DNA of 64,000 nt, taken from Trema orientale. Lineage: Eukaryota > Streptophyta > Magnoliopsida > Rosales > Cannabaceae. This document shows, piece by piece, positions 58,501 through 64,000 of this stretch. A program made the translations under genes and the position numbers. Below the pieces are notes generated by a model, which worked only from the letters and a program-made list of their open reading frames with translations, was not told where the DNA came from and searched no databases. The stretch lies in assembly GCA_002914845.1 (NCBI GenBank), contig JXTC01000003.1, positions 1,253,242 to 1,317,241 on the forward strand. The letters are read 5' to 3'. The stretch's first letter is position 1; the number at the start of each line of letters is the position of its first letter.

Positions 58501-59985
58501 TTCTCTGTCAGAAACTATGCTTGAAGGCACACCATGCAAGCATATGATGTTCTGCACATATAGTTTATTGAGCTTAGTAAGTGAATAGTCAATCATGATC
58601 TGTATAAAGTGAGCATTCTTCATAAACTGATCGACTATCACCCAAACTGTGTCATTCTTCCTCAAGGTCTTCGGCAAACTGGCCATGAAGTCCATCGTGA
58701 TCTTATCCCACTTCCACTCCGGAATGAGTAATGGCTAAAGTAATCCAGCTGGCCTCTGGTGCTCAACCTTGACTTGTTGATAAGTCAAATACTTAGCTAC
58801 AAGGGTAGCCATATCAATCTTCATTCATTTCTACCAATACTATCTTTTCAAGTCTTGGTACATCTTAGTACTATCCGGATATATTGTGAACCTCAATTTG
58901 TGAGCCTCAATTAGAATGGTTTCTCGAAGGTTAGGATTATTAGTTATAGCCAACTTCCCACTGAAAAGTAAGAACCTTTCCTTATTGGTACTCTAACCAT
59001 GTAACTGTTCACCATTCTGAAGCTGGTTCCAGATTGTCCTCAACTCCCTATCTTGCCACTAACTCTGCTGGACAGTCTAGAGAAGTGATAGTGAAATCAT
59101 AATATTGCTGAGGTAAGCAACTCCTTCATTCTCAAAGTACTGCAAGTTGTAGTCACCAATCGTAACTTAGTTCTTCCAATGTTCAAACACTAGTGCAGCT
59201 AATACACCACGAGGTTTTCTACTCAGTACATCGGCTACAACGTTAGGCTTATGAGAATGATACTGTAGGTCAAAATCATAATCCTCCATATACTCAACCC
59301 ATCTTCGATGTCTGAAACTTTCTTTTCCGAGTACATTCCAAAAATGACATCAAAAATACAATCCAACGGCCGGATCAAAAAGTTAAACTCAAGCACAAAA
59401 CACACAAAAATGGCAACTTTCAAACCGGACAGTATGAGATCATGAAATATATACCTTGAGGTTCCTCTCGATGAGACGAATCCAACGAGCCTAAGAACGC
59501 GAGTTGAAACGACCCAAAAGAATGCCAGAAATCAAAATTCCATTACGGCCAAAAATGGCGTTTTCTGGCGACGGGATGCTCGGCGACAGCCGGGGACGGG
59601 CGGCGCAGCTCCCTAATGGCACAGCGAAGGCTGGCCGGTTGCTGGGCTGACCAGACAACGTCCGAGGCGGTGGCAGCTTCCCTTGGTCCTCTTTCAGCCA
59701 AGAGCAGCGAGAGAGAGACAGGAGAGAGAGACGTCGGGAGGGAGAGAGAAGAGAGAGAGTGTGTGTGGGGAAAAGAGAACCCACGTGACTCAAGTAGGGG
59801 GCTGTGCAACTTTTTAAAAAATTATACTATAGTCCCCCATCTTCCAAAACTCTTTCAATTTCGTCCTTTAAAAATTGCATTTTAGTCCCTGTTTCCAAAG
59901 AAATTTTGCAAATTAATCCTTTCATTAATTAATCCAGAAATTGGTAAAATTCCCAATTTACCTTCTTGAAATCTGAGTTTTAACA
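55511..59985 (-). mobile_element. Broken Ty3/Gypsy retrotransposon (chromovirus-like), same family as the solo LTRs
   Basis: The 5-bp flanks AGTAA (55506-55510 and 59986-59990) match perfectly. Parts, read on the minus strand: a shortened 5' LTR portion (about 59310-59985), an internal part with the end of RNase H ([10 protein letters not shown], about 59215-59250), integrase (DFMASLPK..DTVWVIVDQF, IVSDRELRFTSKF, 58477-58695) and a polypurine tract AAGGAGGGGAGAA (57578-57590), then a full 3' LTR (55511-57577, about 2.07 kb). It is internally reduced and has several breaks, so it is a fossil. The two LTR portions are roughly 88-90% alike by eye, so it looks older than the Copia element. GC-rich ORFs at 57088-57420 and 59491-59885 are LTR sequence, not genes. 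Confidence 0.88.
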
Positions 59986-60266
59986 AGTAATATGTCATAT
60001 ATTTATTAATTAGTTGGATTTGAATTAAGAGAATGAAATTAGACTTTGGATTTGATTTGGATCTTTCTTCTTTAGGGAATAAAAGATGTGTCGCGATAAC
60101 ATTGTTGTTTAACAAAACATGACATTTAGTGCACATGTAACACAAAGAAGATAGAGAGAAACTGAACAAAAATATTATTAAGCTGTGCAGTAGACATAGC
60201 TTATTTTTATTTTATCTCCTACTAGACATAGCTTATTTTTATTTTATCTCCTACACATATATTATA

Positions 60267-60439
60267 AGGGCGCGTCTACAGTAGGGGCGTCCTTACATAG
60301 GGCCCTGTCTATTCACCGTTGGATGGGAATCTGTATATAAATAGATTTTCCACAGATTCCAGTTATTCTCCACAGATTCCCATCCAACGGTAATTAAGGC
60401 ATGACCCTACGTAGGGACGCCCCTACCGTAGCCGTCCCC
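60267..60439. mobile_element. Palindromic MITE, family A copy 2 (173 bp, 8-bp TSD)
   Basis: AGGGCGCGTCTACAGTAGGG at the left pairs with the inverted right end GGGGACGGCTACGGTAGGGG. Inner arms GTTGGATGGGAATCTGT and CAGATTCCCATCCAACG complete the hairpin. The flanks ATATTATA (60259-60266 and 60440-60447) match perfectly. It shares its outer 40 bases and the GGGAATCTGT core with the copy at 53583, but has a longer loop. Confidence 0.85.
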
Positions 60440-60497
60440 ATATTATAAAGTACCAGAGTTACAGCTAGCTGATCAGGTTTTTGTTATCATGTGCTTA

Positions 60498-60724
60498 TTA
60501 TGTAGCTGCTTCAGTCGTAGAAAAGGAGAGCCACGGCATCTTGCAGACTTCATACAGCCTCTTTTGTAAGGGTTTAAAAGGTGGCGGCAAGCATTTGGAT
60601 GCTTCGCCGCAGGGTGGACCACTCTGCGCATTCGCGAAGATCAAGTTGATGATACAAAATGTCATCACAAACACCCAAAAATTAAAAATCTTAAATCCAC
60701 CTTATTTTCTTGGCTGCCATAGCT
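60498..60724 (-). pseudogene. Small secreted Cys-containing peptide gene, frame broken near the start
   Basis: A minus-strand frame from ATG 60665 to TAA 60498 gives 55 residues: MTFCIINLIFANAQSGPP, then CGEASKC, PPPFKPLQKRLYEVC and a tail ending TTEAAT. In that frame the DNA upstream adds more hydrophobic residues (FKIFNFWVFV), completing a signal peptide with cleavage expected after ANAQ. A better start, MAAKKIRW (ATG at 60720), is in another frame, so one indel seems to separate them. Three Cys remain in the mature part. I do not recognise the family. It is a decayed gene or, if the inner ATG is used, a very short secreted peptide. Confidence 0.4.
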
Positions 60725-63384
60725 AGTAATTGATTAATATTGCAAATGAAATGAATTTGATTGAATTAAACTGTTAAAAACTATAGAAAGTTAAGGGTAA
60801 ATAGGTGTGTAGTATTGCTTTACATTAATCGTTTACCTACCTATAGGCCATATTATTTGTTTAGTATATTTCCTTATTAAGGGGAATAGTACAGATTATA
60901 TTGATAGTATATTTCCTAATTTGGGAAAGGACCATATAATATATACATATATATATATTTTTCTACTGTCTATATATCATAAATGCAATTCATAATGATA
61001 TAAATAATATCAGACTTATTTTTACTCTTTTTTTATTTATTTATAGTAAGAGAAGCTTCATTGAAGGAAAACAGAGAAGGCAAAAGGAGGCGAAAACATG
61101 AATTCATGATGGCTGTGAAAATAGAAACAGCCACCAAAATATGGAGGGGGGGAAAAAATCCAACTTAAGGGTACGTTCTCCCAAACAAGAGGAGGATAGA
61201 TTGAATACATAACAGATTTATTTCTGTTATAAGGAGGGATAGATTGAAAAAAACATCTTAACAATTTATTTTTTATTTGCATCTTCTAAGTCTGTAAGAC
61301 AATATTCAGAATAAATTTTACGGAAAAATTATCAATTAATACCCAGAGATCATAAAAAAGAAATAAGTATGTGAATTACGATTTCATTGATTTGCCAATC
61401 GAAATTAAGGGAGTAGATCAATATTTACTCCTTTTTGTCGCCAGACTATTATTCAATGTCAACTTCTTTTAATATTAATTTCAACAATATTATTATTGTC
61501 TCGTGCTTCTTTAGGATTACTAGTTCCGAATTTTTGCATCCGCACTTACGTCAAAAGTTCGTCTTCTCACTATTATTCCTTTTTCATGGAAAAAAGAAGA
61601 GAGAGAGAGAGAGAGAGAAGAATTATTAGCCATTGTATTTTTCAATGTTCCTGCTTTCAATCTACACTGCAAAATTACAGTTGCGCATATTTATCTCTTT
61701 TTAAGTTAAGATGCATGGATGTTGACAATCGGTATAAATTAATTAGAAACAGAAACAAATTTGTGTCAGGACTATTAAAAAAAAAAAATTACGTAAGCTA
61801 ATGTCCACGTCCTAAACATATGAAACAAATAGGCGAAGATGATCATTAATCTTCACAATCCCTCTAATGTTTCAAAAGATAATATTTTTTTTCCTGTAAA
61901 AATGAACTTAGTTGATATAATTTTTCCGCTTCTGCTCACCTTGCTTGTTCCCTTAACAACCAGAAATATGAAGTTTTTTTCTTATTTTTCATTAAACAAG
62001 CTAAAAAAAAGGAGTGGTACTTGCCTAATTAGGCGTACCCATAAACTAGTATTATATAAGCGAGAATAAGAGAAGATTAAAAAAGTGTGTCTATCTTTTG
62101 TAGGCAAAAGAATTGTTTCTTTTTTTTTTTTTTGGGAGATATTTTCGGTGAAATCGTTGTCCATCGCTGGCGGTCGAGAATTAGTTGTTTAATCTTTTAT
62201 ATACTTATTGCTATTGTACCACACTACTCAACGCGTCTTTTTTATTTTTGTGTAATAATACTAATGTTTTGTTTTATGTGGTCTAATATTATTATCTGAG
62301 GTTTGACCTTTAAGTTTACGTAAACTTATGTAGCTTGAATAGAAAAAATCCTACTGTAGTACACTTCCCCAGAAGCCTAGTCAACTCTATATTCAATCAA
62401 CTTATCAAGAATTAATATTCCAATGCTTACCAACCGAAATAGAGATCTTTAAAAAAAAAAAGAAAAATCACAATATCTTCTGGATAAAGGGCAATAGCTG
62501 GAGCTTATTCAACGTAACGAATTAAAACAGTACGTACGGTTCAAAACAAAATTTTCACTACTCAAGTTTACCAAATTAGACATACACATTATTATTCGTG
62601 ATCATTTGAATAAACAACTTTTGAGAAATTTAAGTGGCTCATCTTGTTGAAAATGTGACACTTGTTAGGTTTTTGTACTGGAAATGGTTTTTATTGTGAT
62701 GCCAGAAGGCAATAATTTCCTTTCAGTCTTCGACGAACCAAACATAAAATAAATTTTTACTAATATTTTTTTTAACAATCGTTAAAATTACTAGCCAAGA
62801 AACAAACTGATCCACTTTAATTTATCAGATTACTTTTAACAGTATAATATATAAAGTCACGTTACATCATTGTTACATCATAAGGGATAAATGTAGTTTT
62901 TTTGACGGATCAATCTGTCCATATTTTGACCAACACAGATTATGTTTTGGCCAATACAAATTGATTAAAATATTATCTGTGTTGGCTAAAACATAAACAG
63001 GATTGCTCCTCTGCTACATCCATAGACTACATCATATATATCTCTATATACACTAACATCATGTTTCACCCTTTTGACATTGTTGGCAGGAAAATCAACT
63101 TCTGTCCCTTCCTAATTGATAAATTAACTCTTGTTAATTTTTGTTATATAAAGTACAATTTTCATTTTTCCACTACTTAAATATTGCACCCGTGACCCAT
63201 GGTTGATTAAAAGTGTAAATAGCCATAAAAAAGCGGCAAAAGACGACCAAACTGCTTGAACAAAAGCTAGAAGTTAAGGCCGGCCGGCCTTTCGTTATAG
63301 CTTCTATTGATTCCTTATTCTGATCTGTCATTTAAAATTATTCCTTCAAATTTTCACAATCAATTAATAGTCACTTTTATCAAC
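60725..63384. other. AT-rich intergenic DNA upstream of fourth subtilase copy
   Basis: No supported gene. It holds a GA run (61595-61617), the block at about 61830-61900 resembling 11445-11510 upstream of the first subtilase, an imperfect hairpin CCAACACAGAT..ATCTGTGTTGG (62931-62987) and a perfect 16-bp palindrome AAGGCCGGCCGGCCTT (63276-63291). Low-complexity ORFs at 61058-61282 and 61435-62299 show no domain. Confidence 0.55.
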
Positions 63385-63406
63385 TATATATATATATATA
63401 TATATT
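63385..63406 (+). promoter_or_regulatory. TA-rich candidate core promoter of fourth subtilase copy
   Basis: A (TA)n run ends about 25 bases before the first ATG at 63432. It could serve as a TATA element, but it leaves an unusually short leader, and simple TA repeats are common here. Confidence 0.2.
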
Positions 63407-63431
63407 AGAACTCAAAGAACTAAGTTTCTAT

Positions 63432-63847
63432 ATGGTAAAGAAAAAAATGGGGCTCTATTACTTCAGCTCCTCTAGTAGTAATAGTAGTCCTACTACAAAT
63501 TCCTCATATTTTCACTTCCAATATGCTGTTTGCCTTTTCTTGATGCTACTGATCAGTGCTAGTTCGTCATCAACAGAGAGGTCAACTTACATTGTCCACA
63601 CAGACAAATCCATAATGCCCAAGGCCTTCCCCACTCATCACCATTGGTACTCCTCCATTGTCAATTCTCTCAAATTCACAAACTCTAAAGTAGTAAACCA
63701 CTGTCGTTTGGCACCTTCCCTAGTACACGTATACGACAATGCGCTCCATGGTTTTAGTGCATCTTTAACTCCGCTAGAATTAGAGGAGCTTAAAAAGGCC
63801 CCATGGTTCATCACCTCTTATATGGACCGTCATGCCACAATTGATAC
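63432..63847 (+). pseudogene. Subtilase (fourth copy), interrupted by an LTR insertion
   Basis: The open frame carries a signal-peptide-like segment (FQYAVCLFLMLLISASSSS) and a complete I9 propeptide (RSTYIVHTDKSIMPKAFPTH, HGFSASLTPLELEELKKAPW, DRHATIDT). The host reading ends at GATAC (63843-63847), where TTHTPEF should follow as the mature N terminus. A foreign sequence starting TGTTGGCG takes over from 63848, and the frame ends at 63881. The catalytic half is presumably beyond the window on the other side of the insert. It is closest to the fragment at 52725. It cannot make active protease unless the insert is removed from the RNA. Confidence 0.82.
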
Positions 63848-64000
63848 TGTTGGCGAAAGCAACAACCAGACCAATCTATAATCAAGAACAATGCGGAAAA
63901 TACTAGAGCAAGAAAGAAACTCAACACAATATACTTGGTTCCAATTTTCAATGTGAAAATTGTACATCCAAGGCAGGGAACTTGTCCCTAGTTGAATCCA
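63848..64000. mobile_element. LTR of a retrotransposon, left end only
   Basis: It begins TGTTGGCGAAAGCAAC inside the subtilase propeptide coding sequence and runs off the window. Phrases such as AATGCGGAA and CAACACAATATACTTGGTTC recall LTRs of plant Copia elements, often seen in this form. GATAC just before it is the expected 5-bp target duplication. Only 153 bases are visible, so family, orientation and state are unknown. Confidence 0.55.

Overview
This is a repeat-rich stretch of nuclear plant DNA, most likely from a eudicot. The evidence is intron-less plant subtilisin-type (S8A) protease genes, L1-type LINEs, plant-style hAT, Mutator-like and CACTA transposons, Copia and Gypsy LTR elements, and AT-rich, microsatellite-laden intergenic DNA. 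I cannot name the species. There is one 415-base assembly gap (3727-4141) and isolated N calls near 28282 and 57160.

The host backbone is a dispersed cluster of secreted subtilases on the + strand. Two copies have complete reading frames (12019-14340 and 39895-42279), each with signal peptide, I9 propeptide, Asp/His/Asn/Ser catalytic residues, PA insert and C-terminal Fn3-like domain. Two further closely related copies are broken: an N-terminal fragment at 52725-53215 sitting directly behind a LINE tail, and one at 63432-63847 cut at the propeptide/catalytic boundary by an LTR element that runs off the window. Other host-like pieces are an orphan first coding exon resembling ribosomal protein S21 (minus strand, 50491-50540) with an apparent leader exon, a broken small secreted Cys-containing peptide gene (60498-60724) and an unrecognised ORF (28521-28898).

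The rest is layered transposons, and many boundaries can be read from target-site duplications. Region 1-11285: a long palindromic (foldback) element was entered by two oppositely oriented Gypsy LTRs. The second LTR was then entered by a 7-kb hAT transposon (TIRs, 8-bp TSD, BED/hATC transposase with one frameshift and three stops), and the hAT in turn carries a further LTR-like insert. Region 14289-15317: an element bearing a GGGGCGGAGCC end inserted at the 3' end of the first subtilase and supplies its present last codons. Region 15.3-26.3 kb: a minisatellite, imperfect segmental duplications, a 1.9-kb Mutator-like element with 9-bp TSD that carries a 42-codon membrane-peptide ORF, and a 3.9-kb degenerate CACTA element. 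Region 26.4-29.5 kb: two probable solo LTRs.

Region 29.6-39.7 kb: a second long palindrome directly upstream of the second subtilase. It was entered by a Gypsy solo LTR (TSD TCGAT), which was itself entered by a 6.8-kb Copia element (TSD AATAC). Region 44.6-49.5 kb: a LINE fragment and a decayed coiled-coil ORF relic. Region 51.4-60.4 kb: a second LINE fragment, a decayed hAT-like element, two copies of one palindromic MITE family with 8-bp TSDs, and a broken Gypsy element (TSD AGTAA) of the same family as the LTRs above.

The strongest unusual signals are the transposon-built C terminus of an intact protease gene, the repeated occurrence of one Gypsy LTR family inside long palindromes, the Mutator-like element with a micropeptide ORF, and the new-looking MITE family.
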